Source of the DNA: Saturnia japonica
Lineage: Eukaryota; Arthropoda; Insecta; Lepidoptera; Saturniidae
Assembly (NCBI GenBank): GCA_033032175.1
Contig: CM065323.1
Coordinates: forward strand, 11,346,001 to 11,410,000
Reading direction: 5' to 3'
DNA length: 64,000 nucleotides
The first letter of the stretch is position 1, and every line of letters starts with the position of its first letter. Made by a program: the position numbers and the translations under genes. The notes under the pieces are model-generated. The model was given only the letters and a program-made list of their open reading frames with translations. It was not told the DNA's origin and did not search any database. Shown piece after piece: positions 21,780 to 33,155 of the stretch.

Positions 21780-22050
21780 AGTCATCATGCTAATTTTCGC
21801 GACCAATCCTTCGCCGTAACAGCAGCACGACTGTAGAATTCGCTACCTATCAACATCCAACTAGCCAACTCTCGGGATTCCTTCAAATATTCGCTACATG
21901 GGTTTTATTAGGAGTAATTGAATATTGGCTGGATTTTTTCTTTTTTTTACTAAATATTATGCAGATCTTGCATATACCTTTCTCTTGCTCCCGTGGAACA
22001 CTGGAAGAGAATACGTTTTAGCATTAAGTCCTCAATTTGTACTTTTTTTG
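21780..22050 (+). pseudogene. LINE C-terminus and 3' UTR (unit 1)
   Basis: Reads SFAVTAARL, then a stop (TAG) where Trp is expected, then NSLPINIQLANSRDSFKYSL. This is the RLWNSLP core of LINE ORF2 C-termini. The following UTR contains 'ctttctcttgctcccgtgg', 'tttgtactttttttgagc' and 'aataaaaa'. A reversed and fuller copy of the same stretch lies at 51600-51862. Confidence 0.75.
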
Positions 22051-22609
22051 AGCAATAAAAAACTAAAAAATTAATTAGAAACTAAACTTGGTTTTTTATA
22101 TGCTTGGACTAAATCATAATCATAATAAGGAACAAAATATAGTAAAGAGATTGGCTATAAAATTCACTGTCGGTAAACGCTAAATGGCTTTAAACACAAT
22201 TCTGAATAACTTGGAGTTTTACATCAAGTTTAGCGAACGAATTAATAAGATCATTTAAAAAAAACAAATGCATAATTTTAAAATTTATAAACAATAATTT
22301 TTTTTAATTTTTACATTTTACTGTTACATCTTTTCTATTTGATTGACTGTTTAAATTTCGTAGGGTTTGTAGTCGTATACACATCGTTTGTACAATGTAC
22401 TAGCCAGAGAAATCTAACCATTAATTTAATAAAGCGTTTGAATACATAAGAGCTCTATTCCAAAGCTGCCTAAACCCTGGCCCTCTCAAAGGATCATAAA
22501 TTGGCCTAGGCATTTAAATTTGGCTGCCAACTATTATTCAACTTTCTTTAACTGAAGAATTTCTTCATTATAAATATTTATCAATTTATCTATGAAACTA
22601 CCATGAGTA

Positions 22610-22895
22610 TATACAAGGAGAGGTAGAGCACAGAGAAACTTTAGAGATTTCTCTCAACTTGGGGCACTCCGACTGGTGAGTACCCCTCCACCTTACAGAA
22701 GATCGCAACCAAATAACTTTTTACCATGTTCCTGCGGTGAGAAGAGTTTCCAGAGTTTCTCTCTTTTTTTTTTTTAAGGTTGACAACGTGCTACTGGTAC
22801 CTATGGTACGGCAAGCGTTCATAGGCACGGTAGCTGCTTACAACCAAGCGGGAAGTATACTTGCTTGCTACCTTTATTGCATAAAAAAGCATTAT
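22610..22895 (+). repeat. retroelement 3' region (unit 2)
   Basis: Second copy of 18650-18935. The T run differs by exactly three bases, so the chance open frame stays open (22737-23177). Confidence 0.5.
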
Positions 22896-23509
22896 TTCTC
22901 TAGATGGCTCGCCAGCGAACTTAGTTTGGAAATTATCCAGTTTCTAAAATTAATTGGGCAGCCTTGTTCTATTAAGTTCGTCATTGACATGTCAACCCGG
23001 CACCCGACCAGCACCGCATCACCTCGTGCGGTTGAGTTTTATTTTTATGGAGTTTACCATATGAGTTTCTTAAATATGCACTCGCTTATAAACTCCGTTA
23101 CATCATCGTATCGTCTAGCACGCGAGTGGATCGCGAGTGGCTACTACTTACGTCACTTAATTGACACGCGAGGATGACTAGTTGACCATGTGGCGTTCAC
23201 CCGTTGTTCACCGGTATATGAGTATCTTTAACATAATCCTATATGCCGATTTTCCTAAACTCGATTTGCGTTTTAATAACGCAAAATTAATTTTAATGAC
23301 TCTAAATATTTCGAGTTAAGGTGGATTTTCAAAAACACTCGTTACTTATTATCCGTACACTTTTAATATACATTGTATTTAATTTTGTGTTGTATTCTTG
23401 TCTAATACCCCAACCAATTCACAGCTTCTTCCATCAAACAATTTTGCCGCATCAGTAATTTAATAAACGTTGCAACTTAATATCGAATCATAAGCATATT
23501 TAACTTGCT

Positions 23510-23750
23510 TGGTTGTGGGACACGATAATTGTGCCCGGATGGATCGCAAACCCCGTTATTTAGATATGTTGCGTTCCGGAATCAGCTACTGTGTCCAGCT
23601 GCCGAGAAGCTTGCAGGTCGGCAAAACAGTTCTTTATGTTCTATCTTTGTCGTACCGTGAAACTGTGGACCCATCTCCCGGTCAATGTGTTCCCCTCTTC
23701 TTATTCAGCGGCGACTGCCGATAAATTATAAATCTATAGGTGTGCTAGTT
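23510..23750 (+). pseudogene. LINE C-terminal tail relic (unit 2)
   Basis: Second copy of 19550-19790. One extra A in the 'ggcaaaacagtt' word joins the two frames of unit 1 into one (23509-23724). Confidence 0.6.
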
Positions 23751-24404
23751 CTAAGTGTTAAGTGGCGTTAATATGCCGTAGTAATATAAAAAAAACAAGA
23801 ACTCGATTCACAATTTCATTGTTGTCCAATAATTGATTAAGCGTGTTTTATTAGTAATATGAAAATATTGCAAAGCAAGATTTTTTTATGTTTTATATTA
23901 TGGGCAGAGGCGCTCTGGTCATTATACTTTTAATTAGAATACATGCTGTGTGGCTGATTGAAAAAGCCAGTTCGGACACAAGTGTGTAACTAGCATTAAA
24001 ATATTGTTTGATCTTTTTAAAAAATTGATTCGCTTAATTTATTGTTCCTCCGTATTAGTTATTGTCGTATAACATACTAGCTTTTGGACCGTGGCTTTGC
24101 TTACGTATACTATAACATTTGTACTTTTTGGAACGAAGTTCCTCAACGTGGCTTGTGGTAGGTAAATATCATTTTTACATAAATCTTGTAAACGCACCAC
24201 GAATGAGTGACCTTAGTTTTCGATAAAAATCGCTCCAAAATTTCAAACTTCATCTAACAAAATTATAATTTGCATTCACTACCGAGCATAGGCCTCTCTT
24301 CTTGTTCATTAATAATCTGAGTTAATCTCATCCAGGTCTGGCCCGAAATTTTAACAATACCGTCAATTCAATGAGCCGGTGAACGTCCAAAGCCTCGTTT
24401 ACGC

Positions 24405-24740
24405 GAACATGGCTACCACCAAATGAATGAAGCAATGATGGCTCACTGGTGTCATGTACGGGCACTGCGTCAATCGACGTGGGTTCGAATCGTGTAAGCC
24501 TGAGCTTTCCAGCTGAGTTGAAACATAAAATCAAAATCAAAAAAAATCTTTTCAATTTAGACCCTAAAAAGGCACTTATGAAAATCAAAACACTAATACC
24601 GGTTCCATGGTTAGCATGGTGGTAGGGCATTTCCCAATGCCCACCTGGTTAGCTTTCACCATTACATTGAAACTGCACTACCCTTAGACCATATCGTCTC
24701 TTAACATCAGATGAGATTATGATCAAACATGTAGAAAACA
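24405..24740 (+). mobile_element. SINE family 1 with inserted repeat E piece (unit 2)
   Basis: Second copy of 20440-20770, with the same interruption by repeat E at 24535-24605, so the insertion or gene-conversion event predates the duplication. Confidence 0.65.
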
Positions 24741-25739
24741 TAATAATCCATTTCAACATCGCTAATCTGAAATTACTTTTAAAAGATACTTTTTGAACGA
24801 TATAAGGCATGGATACTGTTAGAATTATCGTTTTATGTAAACAATATTTTACTAAAATTAAAACTCGTAAAAGACCTTATTTCAAACATTTAAACAATAA
24901 ACATAAATAACAACACTTTAATGTCTTCGTGAAGATAAATAAAGAAACAATCTTTAAAAAGATTGACCGTAAATTATATAAAACAATGCAACCTAATCAC
25001 CCACACAAACATAATATGCATATATAAATAATTAAATGAAGAACTGGCAGGCAGGTGGACTCACTGATTCTTTGCAGATAATTTGCCTAACTGGTTCTCG
25101 AGTTGACAAATTCCACCACTGCACTCCTAATAACAACCGTTCTAATATAAAACGATATCCATTACCGTATCGGTTAGGGTTCTGTTTGAAATACTAAATG
25201 ATACGTGGCGATGGTTGCGAAAATTGTGTTTAAAATCGTGGTTGGTACAAATGAAGTGACGTTGGCCGGTCAGTAGCATTATCCGCACGTCCGGCTGATA
25301 ACATTTCGCCGATTGACTACCGACGTATTGGAATCGCTCGCTACTATGGGGTAATAAATTATATCACATTAATATATATTTTAATAAACCAATAATTAAG
25401 AATATATTTTCATTTATACTCTGTGTAACTAGAAGACTGCTGAAAATAAAATTTTATTTGCTACTAGAAATTTAAATTTGCCTTCATACAAATAATAATA
25501 TATCGAGCTCACATTAAAAGTTAAAAATTTTATGATCAAGAATTTTTTCGTTACATAGCTCATGACTCTCAGATATAAAACAGTATATTTGTCTGCAGTA
25601 AATGTGTGTGTGATAAACGTAATAAGACAATGTACTTAATAATCCCAAATCCCCTAAATATTTAAAAACACTATTTCAATCTCTCGCGGATACTCATAAT
25701 AGATAGCTAAGATCTTCTGATTCTGTAATTTTCAGTATA

Positions 25740-26015
25740 CCGAGTCATCATGCTAATTTTCGCGACCAATCCTTCGCCGTAACAGCAGCACGACTGTAAA
25801 ATTCGCTACCTATCAACATCCAACTAGCCAACTCTCGGGATTCCTTCAAATATTCGCTACATGGGTTTTATTAGGAGTAATTGAATATTGGCTGGATTTT
25901 TTCTTTTTTTTACTAAATATTATGCAGATCTTGCATATACCTTTCTCTTGCTCCCGTGGAACACTGGAAGAGAATACGTTTTAGCATTAAGTCCTCAATT
26001 TGTACTTTTTTTGAG
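25740..26015 (+). pseudogene. LINE C-terminus and 3' UTR (unit 2)
   Basis: Second copy of 21780-22050. The codon that is TAG in unit 1 is TAA here, so both copies keep a stop where the LINE has Trp. Confidence 0.75.
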
Positions 26016-26158
26016 CAATAAAAAATTAAAAAATTAATTAGAAACTAAACTTGGTTTTTTATATGCTTGGACTAAATCATAATCATAATAAGGAACAAAA
26101 TATAGTAAAGAGATTGGCTATAAAATTCACTGTCGGTAAACGCTAAATGGCTTTAAAC

Positions 26159-27535
26159 TTGAGTGGAAGCTCCATTACGATATTTTTCTTAACCGAAAGA
26201 TGAAGCTCATCCTAGGCTTCAAATCCTTATATTCGGAAGCAGTTTTCTTCTTCTTCTTGCTTTGAAGCCACAGAAGCACTTGCCACTCTCAATTTTTTCA
26301 AGTCTTCGTAGTATTTTATAATCTTCAAAGTGGCACTTAACAAGGTTGTGGCTCCCTGGTTAGAACTATATGTATAAAGGGTTTTTGCAGGAATTCAAAG
26401 TGCAATTTTACAGTTTATATTTGAAGTCCACTCCACATATACACAATAATCGAACTATATCACGTAAAATGCCACATAATATAGGGTGAAAGAGCCTAAG
26501 TTAATTAATTTAAATAAAAACCTTAACATGGTAGCAAGATTCTGTTAAAAATTCCTTCATTGAATATTTTCTTTTTCTTCGTTCCTTTATTCTTAAATAG
26601 GGTCCGTAAAATATGTTTTCCTATTCCATTCTCCACTATCAACTATTTACTCTGTATTTCTCACCTTTTTAAAACGTTATATGTCATTATATATCCGCAT
26701 ACAATTCGTTTGTTTTTTCCGTTCCTAACTCTTATCCATAAAATACCATAAACTAAATGTGAATGTTCGGCAAATACATGACATAAATCAGTCGCCATTA
26801 TGACATTTAATTATTATGATTATAGTGTACCTTACAAAGAAAACGTAGGCAGGTTTGGAATATTCTCTGGAAATAAACTTTTTCCATCGTTGCCCTCTGT
26901 GGTGTTTGTTTCCTTAAAAAATAGCACGAGATGACAGTGAAGATTGGCCGGAGATAACAAAAGATAACAATTTGCATAATGCGTTCAACGTTTCACTTGG
27001 ACAAGTTGATGGGACAACTTTGTACATTGTCAACATTGCAAAACAAGAATGTAATGTTGCAAGCAGTGCAATTCAAAGACTTTATCAATGCTGCCCGTTG
27101 TTTCTCTTAACCGTTTTAATTGCAATCGTTAAAAGTGTAAATAATATAACTTCATTTGAATAAAGTTGACTGTTAAACTCGAATAGTTTCTTCTTTTTAA
27201 AGATATATTTTTCATATTTACAGTCCACTATTTTAAGGTTGGTTTATTTATTTAGTGAAATTATTCTTGCAAATTAATTTAATTTGCAAATTGACATAAT
27301 ACAGGAATCCTCAGATTAAACTATTATTTTTATTAATAGGTAGGTAATAATATAATAGTAAAAAAAAAATATTCCTATGTATGCATGTATGTTTTGGCGA
27401 ATGAGTGTGTATGATATGAGTGAGTTCTATGAAATATGTGTTAAATACATGTGATAAAACTCTATGAATTTGCACGATTTCTTTTTTCAATTGATTTAAT
27501 ATTAAAGTGTAAATCTTTTAAAATATTATTATAAG
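26159..27535. other. spacer, no gene seen
   Basis: AT-rich. A tct/ttc-rich pyrimidine tract lies at 26245-26265. Open frames of about 63 codons at 26560 and 26972 show no motif. Confidence 0.45.
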
Positions 27536-27690
27536 ACCAGCTGTGCCCCACAGTTTCACCTGTGTTAAATTTATTCGACCAATTCTTTTCCGCGCCTCCA
27601 ATAACGCACCCGAGTAGCCCATTATTAGCCTATATCTTGCTAAATTGCTTGACTTCTATGGTTACTTATCAGCTCCTTAGGTTAGTTGCG
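27536..27690 (+). repeat. 'agctgtgcccc' dispersed repeat head
   Basis: Starts 'ccagctgtgccccacagttt' with 'ccgcgcctccaataacgc' downstream. The same order is at 57912-58020. Confidence 0.55.
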
Positions 27691-29080
27691 TGAAATTATA
27701 TAGCAGATTTTGTTTTACTTATTTATGCATATAACCTTCCGTAATAAATGGGTCTGGTAGTTTTAGAGTTTAGCGTATTCGCACAATCTTTTGTTCTTTA
27801 TAATATTAGTAAACATCAGTATTTTCAATAGATGGGAGCTTCTAAATTGTTTAAAATCTCATAAAGTTACGACTGGTCGAATGACAGGTACAGGAAGAAA
27901 ATATACCAAATGTATTTGAAACAACCCCATAAATGGCGATAGTGATTCAATTGAGGATCATCTCGGTGCAGGTCAGATTAATTTGAATGCTTGAGATCTC
28001 GGATGTAACGGAGGAGGAGTAGAACGGTTGGAAGTCGCAAGATCAAATGATAAAGAAATATCAAAACAAGAACAGTTTTTTTTTTATTACAAAATAAAAT
28101 ATTATATAAACACAAAACTATAGTATCTATTAGGAATCACATTTCGCTGGTTAGAATAAAAATTGCGAATATGTAGTGACTAATAGTTGTAAAATAGAAA
28201 AATTGAATTTTATAAATAGCAGTTTTAGCTGCTTTGTCTGCTTTTGCGGTAGCGTTGTAGTAGTTACAAGTAGTAACTTGCAATTCCGATAAATCAGCCA
28301 AGTCGAGAGAAACACAAACTGTAGTGCCATCTTTACTGGAAGAATTTCAAGGTATTTTCACGCCGCTGTCTAGAAGTTGTTGATAACCTCAAGGCTCGAG
28401 AAAATGGAAGTACGTAATAGTAACAATGACTTCTACAAAATTTTCAATGGCACAAATTATATAAAATTCCACAACATGTAATAAGTATATATTAATCTTA
28501 TTGTCTTATCATTATTTCAAATGTTTTAGGTTCATATAATTAGGCACGTAAGATTCTAAAGAATGGATTGTAAAGAGTAAAGGATAATCCAGATTTTAAC
28601 CAAAAATTACTCGTTTTCTTATATACACCTTCTAGACAAATCATCTCAATGAGACTTGGACCGTTTTTTACAGCATGTTTTTGTTGGGACACCACTGTTT
28701 TGATATATCGGAACTTGAGCCGGATTCGGATGTGTAATTTAAACAAAAGGTTATACGACAAGTTATGACATATCTGATTCTGAGTCGAAGTATATTCAAA
28801 AGGAAAGTCGCTCACAAAATCAACAAGATTATTCCTTGTTGATTATAAACAACTTAATCAAATAACTAAACAAAGTACGTTATACTCCATTATAAAGTGG
28901 GATATATTAAACAATGGGTATAGTGAACCGAAGGGCAGCGCGGGCCAGACCAATATTGCAGGACAATGGCCAATTAACGCTTGCACAATTAAATCAGACA
29001 GAGACGCTCTTATAAAGGCTCTTTAGATAGATTTTATATTGATGATACAACCAACTCTAGTGAATTTTATTCATTGAAGA
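27691..29080. other. spacer, no gene seen
   Basis: AT-rich on both strands with a T run at 28076-28085. The minus open frame 28540-28815 (91 codons) has no recognised motif. Confidence 0.45.
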
Positions 29081-29319
29081 CTTTGCATATAAAATGCTGA
29101 TAGTCCAAAATTAACGACATGGTATTGTAACAACCAAAATTTTTTATTTCATACAATTAATTTGTTTTAACTGCGTTGACGTACTGGCCCAAAATAGTTG
29201 GCTTCAGCTTCATCGATCCTCGCTTTTCAAGGAGTAAGGCCCATAGACAGAACATAACCCGGTTACGACATCATTGATGTGTTGTATGAGTGTAAGAAAA
29301 TATTAAAATTTGGTTCTAT

Positions 29320-29470
29320 TGTCTGTATCATGGTGAGTATTCTGAAGAGCTATTCAATCTTATATTCTCCTCTCCCTTCCAACCAGGAAGGTACCAATAA
29401 CTGTGTCAGCACGTACGCCGCACCACACTGTAACCGTAAGTGGATGGATTGTTTGAAGTGAAACTTTTTT
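29320..29470 (-). pseudogene. possible mariner-type transposase scrap
   Basis: One minus-strand frame reads HPLTVTVWCGVRADTVIG, close to the VTVWCxxxxxGVIGPYFF stretch between the first and second catalytic Asp of mariner transposases. Nothing before or after could be aligned convincingly, and no terminal repeats were found. This is a weak, short match. Confidence 0.4.
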
Positions 29471-29689
29471 AGAATCGTTGTGATTTCAAACCGGATGCAA
29501 CGGAAAAAATGACAGGTAAGAGACACAAAAGCTAATATGAATGATATACTGTGTAAGGTAAGGGCTACATTCCCATACATTTTTTACTGGCGCTTAAGAC
29601 CGTTTGGAACTGGGTGAAATTTTTGTCGATTTACTGAAGTTTCACTACTATCGTGTGTGAATCGCACACACACCTTTTTTTTTTTCTTT

Positions 29690-30300
29690 GGGGTTATTTA
29701 AAGTCGCTGGTCTTCATAAATATGCCATGAACTTTAGCAACCCTAAAAATCAATATTCGCCATAAAATTCGGAACATAACACTGGAAGTTTTGAGAAGCG
29801 TGATGAAAAATGCTTTAAAAGGGCTCAAATTCGCATTGACGCTGGAGGCCATCATTTGAAGGACTACATATTCAAAACCTAATAGTAATAATTTTACTGG
29901 TCTATTTCCACGCATTTTATAAAAATTATAGCTAAATGAAACTGTGTTATTACTTTTCCGAAACCCGTTATTAATGAAATATTTAATTTATCTAAAAGAG
30001 TTCGTTGCAACGTCTCTATAAAATCCGTAGTGCAAATATATAGCTATATAGCATCCGACGCCCACTCGTCCAGCCCGAGTATTGTTTGGCTCAATCGAGC
30101 CAAGTTATTATTACAGATAATACTTTATTTATTGTGAACACTGCTACACTGGCCCTTTTCGCTCGGGACAATGTGCTCGAGATGTTAATGAAATTTACCT
30201 TGTTGTGTGACAAGCGACGACTAGGGATGACACATTGTTACGAATATCAAAATTCTTCTATTGAAATTACTTACATATTAATTTATTTCACGTTCTAAAT
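29690..30300. other. spacer
   Basis: No gene recognised; short open frames only. Confidence 0.4.
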
Positions 30301-30309
30301 CATTTCGAC

Positions 30310-30530
30310 GTTGGCTCAGCCATTAAAGCAGTGATGGTTTAGTGGTAGCGTGTACGAACACAAGGTCGATCGACATGAGTTCGAACTCCTGCAATGAGCC
30401 TGAACTTTCAGTTAAGGAATATATCGTTATGTACCGATAGCATGGTTGTAGTGTTTTCTAAAACCGGCTGGCAAGCTACCATCCTCACTTTGAAATTCTG
30501 TTGTTATGTACCTAAGGTTCGATTTTAAGC
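30310..30530 (+). mobile_element. tRNA-derived SINE (family 1)
   Basis: A box 'ggtttagtggtagcgtgt', B box 'gagttcgaactcc', then 'gcctgaactttcagttaagg', 'agcatggttgtagtg' and 'ctggcaagctaccatc'. The same plan is at 48030 and 55165. Confidence 0.75.
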
Positions 30531-30534
30531 TTCC

Positions 30535-31149
30535 AGGCAAAGTAAATCGACTTAATCTTTTATGAAATGTTCCATTTGCTTCATCTAATTACATGCAAAA
30601 CGATTATAGTGCGGACAAGCGAACGTTTCAATGAGTCGTACAAGCATCATAATCTTGGTCCTTTCAAATTAAGTATAATTTCGGCTAGTAGGTACTTAAG
30701 TCTTGATGTTTCTTCAGTAACTAACTTCTATGTAAATTTTTGTTAGTGGTTTTTACCGGCAACAGTGACAGCAGTATATTTGTTCAAATTCTTTTTGTAT
30801 TTAACAGATTTTTAAAATTGATGGCAGGTTTCTATGCTTTTTGTATATATTGTTAGTTTAGCTGTTATTGGTTGGAATGATAGCATTGACCGAGTATGAA
30901 TTGTTGGTTACCAATGTTGTAACCCCGGCTCCACATGTTGTTGCCAACGTTAGGTTACTAAGGTTACTTTTAGGTACAGTTGAGTCACTTTGCTGTGCTA
31001 CGATAAATAGATTCCATATTAAAATGCATTGGAATACTTCAATAAAATTCTTATAATTATTTTACATTCATCAATTTTAAACACACATCACAAACTATTT
31101 ATATTCAGATGAAAAATATCCGTTCACTAGCATTATCACTACCCTATTT
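30535..31149. other. spacer
   Basis: No gene or repeat recognised; the 62-codon plus frame at 30868 has no motif. Confidence 0.4.
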
Positions 31150-31420
31150 TAAAACAAACAATTACAAAGTTAGATCAAGCCGCTTATTCCAATCAGTGCA
31201 TTAGTCTCGTGCATTAGTTAAAACCATTTCTAGAAATGCACGATAATATCGATATAAAGCACCGCATCCACCGGAAGCGAGATAATATTTAATTGGCGTG
31301 AAAACTCAATAATTGGAGATAAAAATCAGTTGTGTAGCCGGTAAGCAAACCAATTACGGTGATGGCGGTGTGGCACTACGCATCCGACCACGGCCCGAGC
31401 TCTAGTGATGTCCGTTAATA
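31150..31420. promoter_or_regulatory. possible enhancer-like block with homeodomain-type sites
   Basis: Within 31285-31365 lie 'tttaattgg', 'caataattgg' and 'ccaattacgg', three TAATTG/CAATTA core sites, with an ETS-like 'ccggaagc' at 31272-31279. Local G+C is higher than the surroundings and no coding frame is apparent. Site clustering is suggestive only; such cores are frequent in AT-rich DNA. Confidence 0.25.
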
Positions 31421-31544
31421 GATTATACACTGCAAACTATCGATAGTTTTTTTATTATTATGTTGGAACGAAGTTTCGTTTCGCGGTATGGGAGCTAAAC
31501 TGGAGAAAAAATACATATAAAAGATATAACCATCGTGGAATTGG

Positions 31545-31735
31545 CCTTGATGTTTATGACCAGACTTATAAGCACGATTGTATGTAAAGTACGAATGGTA
31601 GGTAGTACTCGCTTATTTGGGATTTTTTATATAAACTTTTTTTTTAGTTTTTGTTTATATAGTTATTAAAATTAACATTTTCCTATATAAAATCTAAACA
31701 AATTATAAATTTAACAAGTACATTCAATTTTTAAT
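31545..31735 (+). repeat. dispersed repeat, copy 2 (pairs with 1665-1890)
   Basis: Contains 'gaccagacttata', 'gtacgaatggtaggta' and 'aaacaaattataaa' in the same order as copy 1. Confidence 0.45.
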
Positions 31736-31739
31736 TGTG

Positions 31740-32305
31740 ATTCAAATATAAATAAATTAGCACATTTCTAAAATAAATATATTTTGCAAAATAAAAATGT
31801 GTAAAATTGTTAATGTATTTTTATTATTTATATTTTAAAAATCTGAAGGGCTCGCATAAAATAAGGAAACAGTGGTACGCAACAGTCTTTATGACTGGGA
31901 TATTCGCATCTAGCTGGGTTGAGGATGAACGTTATGTCCGATTTGTAAAGTTTTATCATGGCTTATATTTACCGTTTTTGTTTTTTTTTTCACGAATATC
32001 TAAATTATTTATTTTAAATTTCTCAAGCAATGTTCAATAACTTCTAAACATACGTTAACAATATCAATAAGTAGCATCAATATTTCATTTAAAAAAAGTA
32101 TTTCTTTACTTATCACGTGTTTTAAAAGTTATACTTCTTTAAATAGTGACACTCGATGCTATGTGATGACCACCATAATAATTGTAAACGCACAAAAAAT
32201 ATTAAATTGACATGAAGCATTGATTGAAGATTGACATTGATCTGAAATGGCAAGAAATATGAACTACATAGTCAATGTAAATAATTTGTAATTTATTTCT
32301 AGACT
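31740..32305. other. spacer
   Basis: AT-rich; the 77-codon plus frame 31807-32040 shows no domain. Confidence 0.4.
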
Positions 32306-32309
32306 AGAT

Positions 32310-32456
32310 GAGCTTTCGCTCCTACTTAAAGCGGTCCGCGCCGGTTATTTTAAAGAAAAAATGCTTTTTTTGGGTGATTATTAGAAGATAAACATATGCC
32401 ATTGCTGAATTTTTGGTAGGTCTTTTTAATATCTACAATTATGTTATACATTAATT

Positions 32457-32504
<48 letters not shown>

Positions 32505-32735
32505 TTTACTTAGCCTAAGGTGTCTTTTTACAGCATTGGTTCAACATTATCCCATCACTCCTTATTTCGTATAATTACTTTATGTAACAAAATATATCAT
32601 TATAATATGACTAAATAACATAGTTATGAATTTAAAAAAAGAACCATAAAAATCGGATAAGTAGTTTTCGCGTGAAAAGAACATACACGAATAGACAGAT
32701 AGAGAGACGTTCAGTTTTATCTGTATTTAGCAAGC
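32310..32735 (+). repeat. dispersed repeat D, with (AT)n inside
   Basis: Shares 'gggtgattattagaagataa' type wording and the 'ttaatttgatatat' and 'gacgttcagttttat' parts with 4440-4930 and 47410-47870. In this copy the AT-rich middle has expanded into a pure AT repeat. Confidence 0.6.
32459..32502. repeat. (AT)22 microsatellite
   Basis: Forty-four bases of uninterrupted AT dinucleotides inside repeat D. Other copies have only short AT stretches at this place, so this is a local expansion. Confidence 0.95.
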
Positions 32736-32901
32736 CACATCATAAAATATGTATGTATATATATGTATATGTATATCATGTAAAAAAATAACATTTTTGC
32801 ACAACTCCTATAAGAATCATATATTAAAAGTGTCAAGTAATTTGTCACGATTTATCGATAACATATAGAACATCACTAAGCTCTTGCATGTGGTTTTTCA
32901 G

Positions 32902-32987
32902 CGTGCACGTCGCGGCTCTAACAACTCATTAGTCGGTATGGTATCGCCGGTGGCCTTTATTTGTGGCGAATGCACCCGTCCAGAGAG
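32902..32987 (+). other. candidate 86-nt exon or conserved GC-rich block
   Basis: Preceded by 'gtggtttttcag', a good splice acceptor, and followed by 'gttaat', a weak donor. The 86 bases are fully open in the frame starting at the first base and are clearly GC-richer than their flanks. The peptide RARRGSNNSLVGMVSPVAF... is not one I recognise. The same bases also contain 'tttatttg' and a nearby 'taattg', so a regulatory element is an equally good reading. Confidence 0.25.
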
Positions 32988-33155
32988 GTTAATTGTTCTT
33001 ATTTGACCCCCACATTTCCTGGATTTCAATTTCGACATATATTCGTGTTAGGAAAGAAAGGAAGATTTAATTAATTATCTATAAAATTTATAAAATTGAA
33101 GTATCTGTTTATAATTATCAAAATAACAGCTTTTTACTAAATTCACATGAAAGTA

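Larger units (their letters stand above)
18305..22195. repeat. tandem duplication, unit 1 (about 3.9 kb)
   Basis: The whole block is repeated head to tail at 22196-26158. Unit 1 begins 'acaattctgaataacttgg' and ends 'aaatggctttaaac', and unit 2 begins and ends with the same words. By eye roughly thirty single-base differences and a few small indels separate the units, about 0.8 percent. Unit 1 lacks 69 bases that unit 2 has at 22359-22427. No transposon ends or target duplication flank the block; at most one base of homology is at the junction. The contents are retroelement debris described separately. Confidence 0.95.
22196..26158. repeat. tandem duplication, unit 2 (about 4.0 kb)
   Basis: Direct repeat of 18305-22195. 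It is about 72 bases longer, mostly because of the 69-bp segment at 22359-22427 that lies between two 'aattt' words, which suggests a microhomology deletion in unit 1. A T run of 12 against 9 accounts for three more bases. Confidence 0.95.

Noticed and set aside
30310..30400. tRNA gene
   Set aside because: Head of SINE family 1, repeated with the same downstream body at 48 and 55 kb.
32459..32502. Functional significance of the (AT)22 run
   Set aside because: Expanded microsatellite within a dispersed repeat; nothing points to a role.
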